Source: Strongylocentrotus purpuratus
Taxonomy: Eukaryota > Echinodermata > Echinoidea > Camarodonta > Strongylocentrotidae
Assembly (NCBI RefSeq): GCF_000002235.5
Contig: NW_022145605.1
Span: 1,539,321-1,603,320 of the forward strand
DNA: 64,000 nucleotides
Reading direction: 5' to 3'
The translations under genes were made by a program, and so were the position numbers. Position 1 is the stretch's first letter. The number at the start of each line of letters is the position of its first letter. The notes under the pieces were generated by a model. It did no database searches, was not told the DNA's origin, and saw nothing but the letters and a program-made list of their open reading frames with translations. Positions 24,511 through 35,299 of the stretch are shown here, piece after piece.

Positions 24511-25750
24511 TGAGCGACTTTTCGGCCGGCGCGATTTTCAAATTTTCGGGAGCAAAATATTTTGGGCCAGATTTTAAACCCCCCCCCCCCCCTTGAAAAA
24601 ATCCTGCGTACGCCCCTGAATGAGAGTAAATACTTAATGGTCGGATTCTTAAACTCACTGGATCCAAACTCGCTTTCCAATAAGCAATAAATTCACGTTC
24701 ACGTTTACCGTATCAAATTTGATACTCTTTCCTCTCAATCCCCTGGGTCTTACTCAAGTTTAAATATTATATCCTGCATCAAAACTTTATTGGTTTTTGA
24801 TTGGTTAAAAGTGTGTCACATGATCAAAAATACACCCACTATCATTTTCCCAACCGTAAATAACACCTCAACTAAAATTACTATTTACTGCTGGGCATTT
24901 TTGTATTTCTTTAAATTAAAATTGTAGAATGTAAAAAAATTAAATTTTTGTTTAAATTTTGTTTTGATAATTTTTCAATTTAAAGCCCCACTGCACTACT
25001 TATAGCTACTTGCGCCCTATATAAAGCAAACAATGCCTAATCGGTGCCTGTTGGTCCCCATGATTCCCTTTTTCTTATGTTAAGGGAGAACTGATATGAT
25101 GAGATAACCACCTGTCAGTAACCTTGGTGGAGATGTAATACCCCTGGCCAAACTAGTACAGACGGGCTTCAATACATTTTATCAAAATATGAAATGTTGA
25201 ATTCAATTTGTTATTTGGTTATGACTGTATTTTAAATTCTGTTCCTTTTACAAGCATAATTATTGTCTTTATGTTAATCACACACACTGAAAATGGTCAA
25301 TCTTTGCGTATAATATATCTCGCTCTATCTATACAACAAATATATTTCCTTCTCTTTCTCTCTCTTTCTCTCTCTCTCTTTTGACAAACAGATGACAACA
25401 CACTAGTCAAGTTCCTTGACAATTTGTCATGGAAAGAGGAGAACACTCAATCTCGACTCACAGAAAAGACTGCTCAATTCGCCGAAGCGAAAGCTCGGCC
25501 TCTCGTAACCTTTGACCTTCCAGCCCAAATCAACGTCACTTCCTGCTTCGACGAAACGTCAGAAGAAGGCGGCAAACTTCTTGATTTTCTGACAGAGGTC
25601 GCGTACTTTCGGGAGACGGCGTCGAGCGACATCAAGAAAGAAACGATGTCCTTAATGAAATCTTTGTCAACTGAAGGCGATGATGGGAAACTCTACTTCG
25701 GAACAAATTGCAAGGCTATGATCATGACTAAAGCGTCGTGCTGCTTATAA
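21311..25750 (+). CDS. Unrecognised gene, three visible exons (3' part)
   Basis: Proposed exons are 21311-21588, 23005-23085 and 25392-25750 (stop). Each is bordered by AG/GT, and phases match across both introns. The visible product is about 238 residues. Exon 1 encodes hydrophobic segments NIVVCSNSG and GGVDALFLCHSM; exon 2 begins KKRVAVIVHDYKDL; exon 3 is charged and ends KASCCL. The alternating hydrophobic strands and helices suggest an alpha/beta domain, but I recognise no family. Exon 1 reads in one frame up to SVQ (21361) and in the next from ALIGYI (21363), so a single extra G near 21362 is likely, either an assembly error or a real lesion. Upstream exons were not found. Alternative: exon 2 reads on to a stop at 23102. 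Confidence 0.55.
21862..22252. mobile_element. MITE with TTAA target sites (family 2), inside an intron
   Basis: The left end TTAAAGGGATCGTTTAAC and the right end, read inverted, TTAAAGGGATCCGGTAAC enclose 391 bp. TTAA at both edges indicates piggyBac/Kolobok-type insertion. It lies in the intron between the first two exons of the 21311-25750 gene. Confidence 0.7.
22296..22440. repeat. CT microsatellite
   Basis: Interrupted (CT)n tract with scattered CCCT and CGCT variants. It lies directly after the intronic MITE. Open frames on both strands here are low complexity. Confidence 0.9.
23858..24357. other. Assembly gap (500 N)
   Basis: Exactly 500 undetermined bases, a placeholder size. It sits in the last intron of the 21311-25750 gene, beside a long C run, so the missing DNA is probably a G/C-run repeat. 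ORFs spanning it are meaningless. Confidence 1.
24358..24618. mobile_element. C-run repeat with hAT-like right end
   Basis: Two long C runs, each followed by GAGCGACTTTTCGG or a close variant, then ATCCTGCGTACGCCCCTG at 24601-24618. Inverted, this end reads CAGGGGCGTACGCAGG, matching the left end at 12124. The left half is lost in the gap. Confidence 0.45.
24619..25391. other. Intron DNA, nothing further seen
   Basis: AT-rich intron of the 21311-25750 gene, ending in a CT-rich tract and CAAACAG just before the last exon. Confidence 0.4.
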
Positions 25751-26479
25751 AGAAAGTCATGACATTTATTCTGAATTGATTAGATATCTGGATATTATTG
25801 CCTCTCTTAAATGGGCATCGATACGATAATGAAGAGTATAGGTGGAGGTAACTATTTCAAATTTTTGCGGTGGGGCCTAGAATGTAGATTTCTGGGAAGT
25901 ACTATAAAATATAGGGCACTCGTGAAGAGCAGTAGTAGTACTTTACGTGGCTGCACTCTTGGTAAATGAGACCCAATTGTTATTTATTTATAACATATTA
26001 ATAGGGAGCGGGGGATACGTGTTAATCATTAACAGCAAGTATAGTGATTTATAGTTGGTATGCATTTGGTTTTTTTCATATTCTTTCATTATCTGAAGCA
26101 AATGGAGCAATGATGTCAAAATGTCTTATAGCGAATTATGATGATCTATTTCATCTATTTTAAGTTATGTTGCTTCTTTTTCTTGCCAAATTATGAGAAT
26201 GGCTAATCAGCCTAATAAGATATTAAATGTAAGTGACCATCATTTTCATGCATGATAGATGTACGGTCATCATTAGGGTTAATTATGGACAGCTTTATTT
26301 TCATTATGTTGAAATGTAATTAATTTCGATATAATATTAGGATATGTAGCAGATTACCAATACTGTGTTAAGGCAGATGAATTTGATGGAGCGGCCCGAT
26401 TCATTCTGAGATTAGATAAATCGTAAGTCCCTACGGCACAGCTCCATTCAAGAGCCATATCCGCCTGTCCCATTACCAG

Positions 26480-26587
26480 ACAATACGGATTAATAAATGG
26501 TCTCTTTCCCTTAAAAGATTGTAAACGTTCCTATAGTAGAGTCGTTAGCGTAAGCGGTCAAATTCAATCGAAAGTAAAAGATGACGT
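26480..26587. promoter_or_regulatory. Conserved non-coding block, unit A
   Basis: About 108 bp differ from 31385-31493 at only one or two positions, while nearby DNA has diverged much more. It contains ACGGATTAATAAATGG with a GGATTA site (Otx/Pitx-type K50 core). It lies 1.8 kb upstream of pmar1 copy A. A regulatory role is inferred from conservation between paralogues. Confidence 0.45.
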
Positions 26588-26602
26588 TTCCACTCTGACG
26601 TG

Positions 26603-26800
26603 CCGCGGTCCTAATCTCCTATACAATAACTAAATGACCTAATATACCTGGCAAATCAGGAGGATCTATTTTGAATAACAATATACCCACCCGGTATCTT
26701 CGGCAAAAGTCAAAGAAGTTCATCGTATAAAATGGACACCTTCCAATAGTCCTGTTGATTTCCTTGATTGACCAATAGAAAAGTGCGTTCACGGGGCAGA
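26603..26800 (+). promoter_or_regulatory. Distal promoter-like block, unit A
   Basis: Shares an ordered set of motifs with the DNA just upstream of pmar1 copy B (33556-33720): GCCGCGGTC, CTAATCTC, ATCAGGAGGATCT, TATCTTCGGCA and GACCAATAGAAAAGTGCG with a CCAAT box at 26772-26776. It may be a displaced copy of the pmar1 promoter or the remnant of a lost gene copy. Confidence 0.35.
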
Positions 26801-26989
26801 AAGCTGGATGAAGGCTATCTATTAATGTACATAGTTATCGTATGGAAATTCTTTAATGACTTCAAAGTCTTCTAATAAATGCCATTTTGAATTTCGTTCT
26901 TTACCTTTCTCGTTTTCACTGTGTCTTTATTTATTTCTGTCTTACTCTGTGTGTGTCTTATCTCTATAATTATGTCTATCAATCTCCAT

Positions 26990-27200
26990 CTGTTCTCTCT
27001 CTCTCTCTCTCTCTTCCTTCCTTTCCCTTTTGGTCTCTTATACCACTTTCTTGTATATCTCTCTCTCTTTTGTATTTCTCTCTCTCGTTCTCTCTATCCG
27101 TTCATCGCTTTCTTTCTCTGTGTTTCCTCTGTTAAAATCTCCCCTTCCCCACTCTCTCTCTCTCTCTCTCTCTCCCCCTCTCTCTCTCTCTCTCTTACTT
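26990..27200. repeat. CT-rich microsatellite tract, unit A
   Basis: Mixed (CT)n and (TCTTT)n DNA; its counterpart is 31930-32160. ORFs of 79-136 codons in all frames are low complexity. Confidence 0.9.
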
Positions 27201-27602
27201 TTTGTATTCTGTCTTTCTTTCTCCATTTGCCATCTCAATTTAACCACACTTTCTTTGGCTAAAGTTTTCGTAGACGACCTCCTCCTCACACGTGCCCCCT
27301 TTTTTCCTGTATTCCACTGTCAATCACTTGCTTTTTCTATCATAGTGATCCTCCGAGCCACCATCCTAAATTAGTACATGTAGTGTCTCAGTTGATTCTC
27401 CGCCCTATTATTTTCACATTCCATTTTTTATTTCTTTGTTTCTTTCCTCCCCGCCCTTTCCCGCCCAAACGGCGTATGTTGGGATTATGACAAATAATGA
27501 AAACGCGCTCCGCTCAAAAAATTCGCCGTAACTGTACAAGCGTGTGAGCAAAGCGACCGAGCAGTACTTTTGTTTCTTGTCAAACTGTTCAAATCAGTAT
27601 CT

Positions 27603-27762
27603 TATGCATATATTAACTAGAGAAAGATTTACAAGTGAGCACTGCAAACTAGCTATAAAGTTACTTAATGTGAACATTAATAAGCTATTTTCTACTCAAA
27701 CAAGGCTTGAAATAACGAAAACTATTGAGAAATATAGACAAAGTCCTTTTCAATTCAAATAA
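27603..27762 (+). other. Short open frame shared by both duplication units (copy A)
   Basis: Starts MHILTRERF and ends QFK, 53 codons; unit B has MHILTRERF to NIK, 69 codons, at 32576-32785. Almost every base difference between the copies changes the amino acid (about 14 of 53), so there is no sign of protein conservation. Probably a chance frame. Confidence 0.2.
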
Positions 27763-28343
27763 TTTTATTTTCATAACTCAATCAAAACATTAAAACAAAT
27801 GAATATCAAATGATACTTGCAATATAACATACAAGTTAAAACCTAGTTGTAATACAATCTTAAATGTCGATAAGTAAAAAATCAAAACATACACAATATA
27901 TATGAGCATATTATAAATAAAGGAAAAGAGAAATCCAATTATCAAAATGCAGAGCTCGTATTTTTGTAAATTACTGACATTTAAAAAAGGAAAGAAAGAA
28001 AGAAAGAGAGAAAAACATCCCAAAACTAAATAATGTATACTTAATTATTTTAAAGATATTTTGAATTAGGAATTTCTATACTTCGTCATTATAATTATGT
28101 TGTGCACCATAGCGCTTAATTGTAAAATCAAGCATTACTTAACATAGTTAACATAGTTTCGATGTTTTTACCTTATTACATTTGTGATAGTCACATTGAA
28201 TGTAATTGACGGTGAAGGATTTGGCCTACTATGTAATTTAATTTTCCATGATAGGCCTACACAAACTGCATTTTTTTATCGAGAATCAGACTTCTTGTTC
28301 TAACGTCCATTCATTCACAAAGCTGTGATAGGGGAAGAGTGAA

Positions 28344-28366
28344 GGATTATTAAGAGTTAAGGATTA
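28344..28366 (+). promoter_or_regulatory. Two GGATTA sites upstream of pmar1 copy A
   Basis: GGATTA at 28344-28349 and 28361-28366, 54-76 bp before the start codon. The core is TAATCC inverted, the site preferred by Otx-type K50 homeodomains. Otx input into pmar1 is known from sea urchin work. In copy B the corresponding place has AGATTA at 33798-33803. Confidence 0.4.
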
Positions 28367-28419
28367 ATTCGCTCTAAACAAGCAATCACCTATCTTAATC
28401 GCGTTCCAACTAGTTCAGA

Positions 28420-29514
28420 ATGGCAGATTACACCATGATCACCCAAGTGTCATCGAGTAGCATTCCTACCAAACGCCCTAGCCGTCGACATCCCACCGTC
28501 TTTACTGAGTTACAGCTACAGATTCTGGAGACCGCGTTCAACGACAACCAGTATACTGGTATCACTACTAGAGATCAACTTGCTTCAAGTCTGAAAATTG
28601 GAGAAGACAGAGTACTGGTAAATATCTTTCTACTTATTAGCAATATATATATATTTAAAAGAAATACCTTATCAATAACTAAGTGAAACAAAGATTAAGA
28701 TTGAAAGCTGTCCTTTCTGTCTTGACTTGAGGCTTCCTCCATTTATTAAAAACTAGCTTCAACCTTCGGAATGACAGGATGATTATTATGATATATAATA
28801 TACTTAATTTATTAAAGCTATTGTTCAATCAAAATGCATTCCTTCTGCCACTGATGCAGATTATATAAAATTGGAAAAGCTGCAGTTTAGCTGAACGAAA
28901 GAATGTGCTATGAAACGTCGAAATTAATTGTATTTTTGCCACTTTTTTTATATTTAATTGATGATTTCTTCCATTCTTTTTCCTTTGCTTATTTTCAGGT
29001 CTGGTTTCAGAATCGTCGTGCACGTTTCCGTCGAGCCTCTCTTGTTTCAAGCTTTGCTCATCAACCCGTCATCAAGAAAGACGACATCGACCATCCTCGC
29101 TTTCAACCAGCCCGAGTTATCGACTTGGCCGTCATCGGTCGTAAGCGGAAGAGATCGTGCGACACCGTTGAGGTCGACCAGACCACACCACCTACCAAGA
29201 AGATGAATTCCGTTTCTCCCACGTTCTCTGTTGACTTTCTCTCTCGAAGCAGTCGATCGAGATCCAATTCAACGATGCCTTCATCGGGTCGACACCACTT
29301 GCACCATGACGTCATCCAGCTCCAGCATAAGTCACCACATGACTCGACGAAGGGCGCCAAAAGTCCATTGATGTCAGTAGACTTTCTCTCTCGTAGCAGC
29401 CGCTCTCCGTCTCCCTCTACATCCACGTATAACGCAGAGCATCTTTACCGCACACCGTCTTCATTCTCCACACCGATGGGTTATCATCCGTACGTCTTCT
29501 ACGTCAACCTCTAG
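28420..29514 (+). CDS. pmar1: Pmar1 paired-class homeodomain repressor, copy A
   Basis: Exons 28420-28617 and 28999-29514 give 237 residues; the 381-bp intron has GTAAAT/TTTCAG borders. The start ATG encodes MADYTMITQV. The homeodomain covers residues 21-80 with F8, W48, F49, Q50, N51 and VWFQNRRAR, and the intron falls between homeodomain positions 46 and 47. GRKRKR (113-118) is a likely nuclear signal. Two SVDFLSRSSRS repeats (cores at 142-147 and 191-196), the first FSVDFL, resemble the eh1 Groucho-binding motif. Pmar1 is known to repress hesC in micromeres, releasing the skeletogenic programme. Copy A has unusual homeodomain residues (T at 26, I at 40, F at 56) compared with copy B, so it may be the more derived copy. 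It lies in tandem with copy B. Confidence 0.88.
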
Positions 29515-29622
29515 ATATTGACTGCATCGACTCATGAACTCTGAATGGATCTTCTTCTTATTATATATTAATCTTGCCTTTTCCAAAGATGCATTCATTT
29601 ATGAAATCATAAGTTGCAATTG

Positions 29623-29628
29623 AATAAA
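29623..29628 (+). terminator. Polyadenylation signal, pmar1 copy A
   Basis: AATAAA 109 bp after the stop codon, in a segment conserved with copy B. Confidence 0.6.
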
Positions 29629-29859
29629 TTGTTAAATTGTAATATATCTGTTAAAAATGTCGTTATTTTATTCTTTCTTTTGAATATAAAAAATGTGTAC
29701 TTTGGAGAGGCTGAACATGTTAGCGATGTTGGAAAGGTCGTGTGTCTTGTGTTTGTGATTCCGATGAACCATTCGTGCTAGTGTGTGACACATATTTTGA
29801 GTACGCTGATTTGAACGATTGTGCATTATAATTGTAAATACTATAATCTCCTTTTTTCG

Positions 29860-30026
29860 TCTTTTTTCCTACTTACCCTCTTTCTCTCCATCTCCCTCTT
29901 TCTCTATATAATATACTAGCTGCATATCCTCATGATCTCAAACTCTGTCTTCTCCTTCCTCTCCCCCATTCTCTATATCTCATATATATCTAATTGAGTT
30001 ATCTTGATCTCTCCCTATTCTCTTTC

Positions 30027-30070
<44 letters not shown>

Positions 30071-30169
30071 TTCTTCTTTGTCTCTATTTCACTTCATTTA
30101 TCCTCCCTGTTTCACTTCATTTATCCTATCTGTTTCTATTGAACTTTCCCTATTATAATTTTTCATTCA

Positions 30170-30206
<37 letters not shown>

Positions 30207-30260
30207 ACTCTCTCTCTCTATCTCTTTCTCTCTCTCTATCTCTTTTCTTTATTCTATCTT
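29860..30260. repeat. CT-rich microsatellite tract after pmar1 copy A
   Basis: Several (CT)n blocks with TTTC and TATC variants. The equivalent lies after copy B at 35300-35660. Confidence 0.9.
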
Positions 30261-30664
30261 CTCTATTCTTCTTTTGAAAATAAGGGTCCTTTAGAACGCT
30301 TCCATTGTTTTATTTGCTCACAATTTCGTTTTTTCTTCTTCCATACTTATTCAGTTTCTGTCTCTTATAACATCTGTTTCATTACTTCTAATTGACATTC
30401 AGCAAAAAGTCTAATATACTACAAAGAATAATTATTTTGTATTTCCTTGATTTCTGAGTGCGTTTCGTTAATAAACTTTAGTTGAACAAAAATATACAAA
30501 TTATATACATATTATATTTCCTAAATTATTTAAAAGTAGCAATTTTGAAAATTTTCCCTAGAGGCACTTCCTTGTAAGATTTTTGCCATTTCTATACATT
30601 GTTAATGAATACCTTTCCATTGTCTATACAGTGTTAACGTGACACTGTAGTAGTACTTCGAATC

Positions 30665-30876
30665 TGGACACCTATCCCCTAGGACAACTATCCCTAGGGC
30701 AATCACCCTCTAGGACGACAACCCCCTAGGACAACTACCCCCTAGGATAGTTGTCCGGAGGTTAGGTGTCCTAGATGATGGTTGTCTGGGGTAGATGTCT
30801 GGGGTTAGTTGTCCGGGGGTAGTTGTCCTAGGGGTAGTTGTTCTAGGGGGTAATTGACTGGGGTGGTTATCCGGGG
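30665..30876. mobile_element. Foldback element between the pmar1 units
   Basis: The left arm is repeats of TAGGACAACTACCCC; the right arm is the inverse GGGGTAGTTGTCC. It is the same family as 19800-20220. It sits exactly where unit A has uninterrupted flanking DNA (about 25935-25952), so it appears to have inserted at the duplication boundary. Confidence 0.65.
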
Positions 30877-31384
30877 TGCACTCTTGGTAAATGAGAACCA
30901 ATTATCATTTATCTATAACATAATAGGGATCGGGGGGGGGGGCGTATAAATTATTGACAGGAAGTATAGTGTTTTCTAGTTGGGCATGTGATTGGTCTCA
31001 TTTTCTATCATAATCTGGATCAAATGACAATGATGTCACAATATCTTATGACGCATTATATGACGCATCTATTTCATCTCATATTACAGTCATGTTGCTT
31101 CTCTTTCGTCCCAAACCAGGAAGACGGCTAATCAGCCTAATAAGATATTAAATGTAAGTGAACATCATTTTAATGCATGATAGGTTTAGGTCATCCTTAG
31201 GGTTAATTATGGACAGCTTTATTTTCATTATGTTGGAAATGTAAATAATTTCGATATATTATTAGAATATGTAGCAGAATACCAATACTGTGTTAAGGCG
31301 GATCAATTGGAAGAGATCAAATAAATCGTAAGTCCCTAAAGCAAAGCTCCATTCAAAAGCCATATCCGCCCTCTACCACTACAG

Positions 31385-31493
31385 ACAATACGGATTAATA
31401 AATGGTCTCTTTCCCTTAAAAGATTGGAAACGTTCCTATAGTAGAGTCGTTAGCGTAAGCGGTCAAATTCAATCGAAAGTAAAAGATGACGTT
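31385..31493. promoter_or_regulatory. Conserved non-coding block, unit B
   Basis: Partner of 26480-26587, about 2.4 kb upstream of pmar1 copy B, with the same GGATTA site. Confidence 0.45.
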
Positions 31494-31506
31494 GCCAATC
31501 TGACGT

Positions 31507-31710
31507 GCCGCGGTCCTAATCTACTATACAATAGAATAAAGCTTGGATTAAACTAAATGACCTAATATACCTGGCAAATTAGGAGGATCTGTTAAAAAAA
31601 AAGTATACCCACCCGGTATCTTCGGCAAAAGTCAAAGAAGTTCATCCTAAATGGACACCTTCAAATAGTCCTGTTAGCTTAATTGACCAAAAGAAAAGTG
31701 CATTCACGGG
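31507..31710 (+). promoter_or_regulatory. Distal promoter-like block, unit B
   Basis: Equivalent of 26603-26800 in unit B. The CCAAT box here reads CCAAA, so it looks weaker than the unit A copy. Confidence 0.3.
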
Positions 31711-31929
31711 GCAGAAAGCTGGATGAAGGCTAATTTTTAAATGTACATAGTTATCTTGTGATAATTCTTTAATAACTGCAAAGTCTTCTAATAAATGTAA
31801 TTTTGAAGTTCGTTCTCTATCTTTCTTGTTTTCACTGTGTCTTTATTTCTTTCTGTCATACTCACTGAGTGTCTTATCTCCCCTCTCCCTTTCCCTATAT
31901 CTATCAATCTCCTTCTGTTCAAACGTGTC

Positions 31930-32039
31930 ATTTTCCCCCTTTCTCTCTCTCTCTCTCTCTCTCTCTTTCCCTTTTGATCTCTTCATACCACTTCCCTGTA
32001 TCTCTCTCTCTCTCTTACTCATTTCTCTCTCTTTCTCTA

Positions 32040-32070
<31 letters not shown>

Positions 32071-32160
32071 CCGTTCATCGCTTTCTTTCTCTGCGTTTCC
32101 TTTCTTGAAATCTCCCCTTTCCCACTCTCTCTGCCTCTCTCACCTTCTCTCTGTTACTTT
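31930..32160. repeat. CT-rich microsatellite tract, unit B
   Basis: Counterpart of 26990-27200. Confidence 0.9.
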
Positions 32161-32575
32161 TTTAGTCTGTCTTTCTGTCTCCATTTTCCATCTTTTAATT
32201 TCATCCACACTTTCTTTGGCTAAAGTTCTTGAATAAGAAACTCCTCCTCACAGTTACACGTGCCTCTTTCTTCCTGTATTCCACTGTCAATCACTTTCTT
32301 TCTCTATCGTAGTGATCCTCCGGTTCATCAGCCTTAATTCGTACATGTAGTGTCTCTGTTGATTCTCCGCCCTATTATTCTCTCATTCTCTTTTTTCTAA
32401 AATCTTAGTTTCATTCTTTCCCGCTCTTCCCCGCGTGAACGGCGTATGTTGGGATTATGACAAAAAATGAAATTGCGCCCCGCTCAAAAATGTCGCCATA
32501 ACTGTACAAGCGTGTGAGCAACGCGACCGAGCAGTACTTTTGTTTCTTGTCAAACTGTTAAAATCAGTAATTATT

Positions 32576-32785
32576 ATGCATATATTAACTAGAGAAAGAT
32601 TTGCAAGTGAGCACTGCAAACTAGCTGTAGAGTTTCTTAATGTGAACATTGATAAGCGATCTTCTACTCAAATTAGGCTGAAATTAACAAAAACTATTGA
32701 GAAATGTAGACTGAGACCTTTTCAATTCAAACAATATTATTTTCATAACTCAATCAAACCATTAAAACAAATGAATATCAAATGA
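32576..32785 (+). other. Short open frame shared by both duplication units (copy B)
   Basis: Sixty-nine codons from MHILTRERF; see 27603-27762. No recognisable domain, and the pattern of differences argues against coding. Confidence 0.2.
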
Positions 32786-33509
32786 CATTTGCAATTATAA
32801 CATACAAGTTGAAACTTGGTTGTAATGATACAATCTTAAATGTCGATAAGTAATAAATAAAAACATACACAGAATATGTGAGCATATAATAAATTGAGTC
32901 GAATTTAAAATGAAAAGAGAAAACTGATAATCAAAAAGCAGAGCTCGTATTTTTGAGAATAACTAAACATTTTAAAAAGGAAAGAAAGAGAGAAAGAAAA
33001 AAAAAATCCCCTAAAAAATATTGTTTACTTAATTAGTTTTAAGATATTTTATATTAGAGATTTCTATACTTCGTCACGATTATCGTGTGCATCATTATAT
33101 AGCGCTTAATCGTAAAATCAAGCATTACACTTTTTTTCAGTAAAGTAGATACATGATGTAAAGCGCGTATACTATCCTAATTTGTTTTACTACATTGTAT
33201 TATAGAAAATGATCAAAATGTATGTTGATTATTAAAGTGAACAAATTTCAGTCCCTTAGGCTCTACATGTAAACAATTATACATTTTTCGTAAAATACCG
33301 TATTGTGGATAAAACATAGTTTCGATGTTTGACTCTATTTCATTTGTGATTGTCACATTGAATGTAATTGACGGTGAAGGATTTGGCCTACTATGTAATT
33401 TGATTTTCCATGATAGGCCTACACAAACTGCAATTTTTTATCGAGAATCATACTTCTTGTTCTAACACCAAATTTCCATTCATTCATATAAAGCTATGAT
33501 TGGGGAAGA

Positions 33510-33790
33510 CACAGACTGACAGTTTCTAATGAAAGACAGCTTTGGCGCTTTGAAACGCCGCGGTCACAATGACGAGTTATTGTGTCTCTAATCTCTCCTT
33601 ATGTAATTGACGAATCAGGAGGATCTGTTTATCTTCGGCACAATTGAAAGTACTTCTTTCCTAAAAGGGCACATTCCCTTAATCCTATTGGCTACCTTAA
33701 ATGACCAATAGAAAAGTGCGTCAACGCTGCAGAGAGCGGATAAGTGGTTTCTGTACTCATGGTAATCATTCGCTAATAACTGCTAAGTCA
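33510..33790 (+). promoter_or_regulatory. Proximal upstream block present only in pmar1 copy B
   Basis: About 280 bp, absent from copy A at the same place. It holds an inverted CCAAT (33687-33691) and a CCAAT (33704-33708), plus motifs shared with the distal blocks at 26603 and 31507. Probably the ancestral proximal promoter, deleted in copy A, or an insertion in B. Confidence 0.4.
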
Positions 33791-33862
33791 ATCAACAAGA
33801 TTAATTATTCGCTCCAAACAAGTAATCACCTATCATCAATCGCGTTCCAACTAGTTATCAGA

Positions 33863-34962
33863 ATGGCAGATTACACCATGATCACCCAAGTGTCATCGAG
33901 TAGCATTCCTACCAAACGCCCTAGCCGTCGACGTCCCACCGTCTTTACTGATTTACAGCTACAGATTCTAGAGACCGCGTTCAACGACAACCAGTATCCT
34001 GGTATCACTGCTAGAGAACAACTTGCTTCAAGTCTGAAACTTGGAGAAGACAGAATACTGGTAAATAATTATTAGCAACGACTGAAAATAATATATATTA
34101 AAACAAATACTGTATTAATAACTAAGTGAAACAAAGATTTAGATTGAAAGCTGTCCTTTCTTATTGTGACTTGAGACTTACTCGTTTACTAAAAAATAGC
34201 TTCAGTCTTTGGAATGACGGGATAATTATTATGATATAGGCCTACAACATACTTAACTTAGTATAAGCTAGCTAAAGTTATTTCAAAATGCTTTCCTTCT
34301 GCCACTGTTGAAGATTATTCTAAATTAGAGAAGCTGTAGTTATCTGAACGAAAGAATGTGCTATGAAACGTCGAAATTAATTGTATTTTGTTGATAGTTG
34401 ATAATTGAAGATTTTTTTCCATTCTCTTTGTTTTGCTTATTTTCAGGTCTGGTTTCAGAATCGTCGTGCACGTCTCCGTCGAGCCTCTCTTGTTTCAAGC
34501 TCTGCTCATCAACCCGTCATCAAGAAAGACGACATCGACCATCCTCGCATTCAACCAGCCCGAGTTATCGACTTGGCCGTCATCGGTCGTAAGCGGAAGA
34601 GATCGTGCGACACCGTTGAGGTCGACCAGACCACACCACCTACCAAGAAGATGAATTCCGTTTCTCCCACGTTCTCTGTTGACTTTCTCTCTCGAAGCAG
34701 TCGATCGAGATCCGATTCAGCGATGCCTTCATCGGGTCGACACCACTTGCACCATGACGTCATCCAGCTCCAGCATAAGTCACCACATGACTCGACGAAG
34801 GGCGCCAAAAGTCCGTTGATGTCAGTAGACTTTCTCTCTCGTAGCAGCCGCTCTCCTTCTCCCTCTACATCCAGGTATAACGCAGAGCATCTTTACCGCA
34901 CACCGTCTTCATTCTCCACACCGATGGGTTATCATCCGTACGTCTTCTACGTCAACCTTTAG
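33863..34962 (+). CDS. pmar1: Pmar1 paired-class homeodomain repressor, copy B
   Basis: Exons 33863-34060 and 34447-34962 give 237 residues, the same structure as copy A with a 386-bp intron. An in-frame upstream ATG at 33701 exists, but 33863 is chosen because MADYTMITQV is shared with copy A. The homeodomain is residues 21-80 with canonical P26, L40 and L56, Q50 and N51. It carries the same GRKRKR and two SVDFLSRSSRS repeats. It differs from copy A at 13 residues, seven in exon 1. By eye there are 17 base differences in 714 coding bases, 13 of them replacement changes, while the introns differ far more. Role: nuclear transcriptional repressor of the micromere double-negative gate (known for the family). 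Confidence 0.9.
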
Positions 34963-35073
34963 ACCTTGACTGCATCGACTCATGAACTCTGAATGGATCT
35001 TCTTATTATTATATACTAATCTTGCCTTCACGGTCAACGATGCATTCATTTATGTAATCCCAAGTTGCAATTG

Positions 35074-35079
35074 AATAAA
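35074..35079 (+). terminator. Polyadenylation signal, pmar1 copy B
   Basis: AATAAA 112 bp after the stop codon, at the position matching copy A. Confidence 0.6.
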
Positions 35080-35299
35080 ATGTCATATCTCTGTCAAAAA
35101 AGTCTGTACTTTGTTTTCTTTTGCGTAGTTTAATGAAGAAGATGTATATGTTACTGATGTTTGAAAGGTATTTAGTATGATTCTGATGACTTAATCGTGC
35201 TTGTGAGTGACACGTATTTTGAGAACGCTATTTCGAAGCGATTGTGCATTATTGTTGTTAATACTATATAATCACATATTTTCCTCAATAATCCTCCTT

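Larger units (their letters stand above)
25952..30290. repeat. pmar1 tandem duplication, unit A
   Basis: From TGCACTCTTGGTAAATGAG onward this region aligns with 30877-35660 through the upstream region, both exons, the intron, the 3' flank and the CT-rich tail. Similarity is patchy: very high in exons and in a ~108-bp upstream block, moderate elsewhere, with indels. Unit A lacks about 280 bp just upstream of the gene that unit B has, and a further stretch present at 33130-33310. Confidence 0.9.

Noticed and set aside
23773-24513. Frames of about 190-245 codons across the N gap
   Set aside because: They consist of undetermined residues and poly-proline or poly-glycine from C/G runs.
27544-27762. 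Open frame conserved between the pmar1 units as a possible small gene
   Set aside because: Nearly all differences between the copies change the protein, and the start regions differ, so it does not behave as coding DNA.
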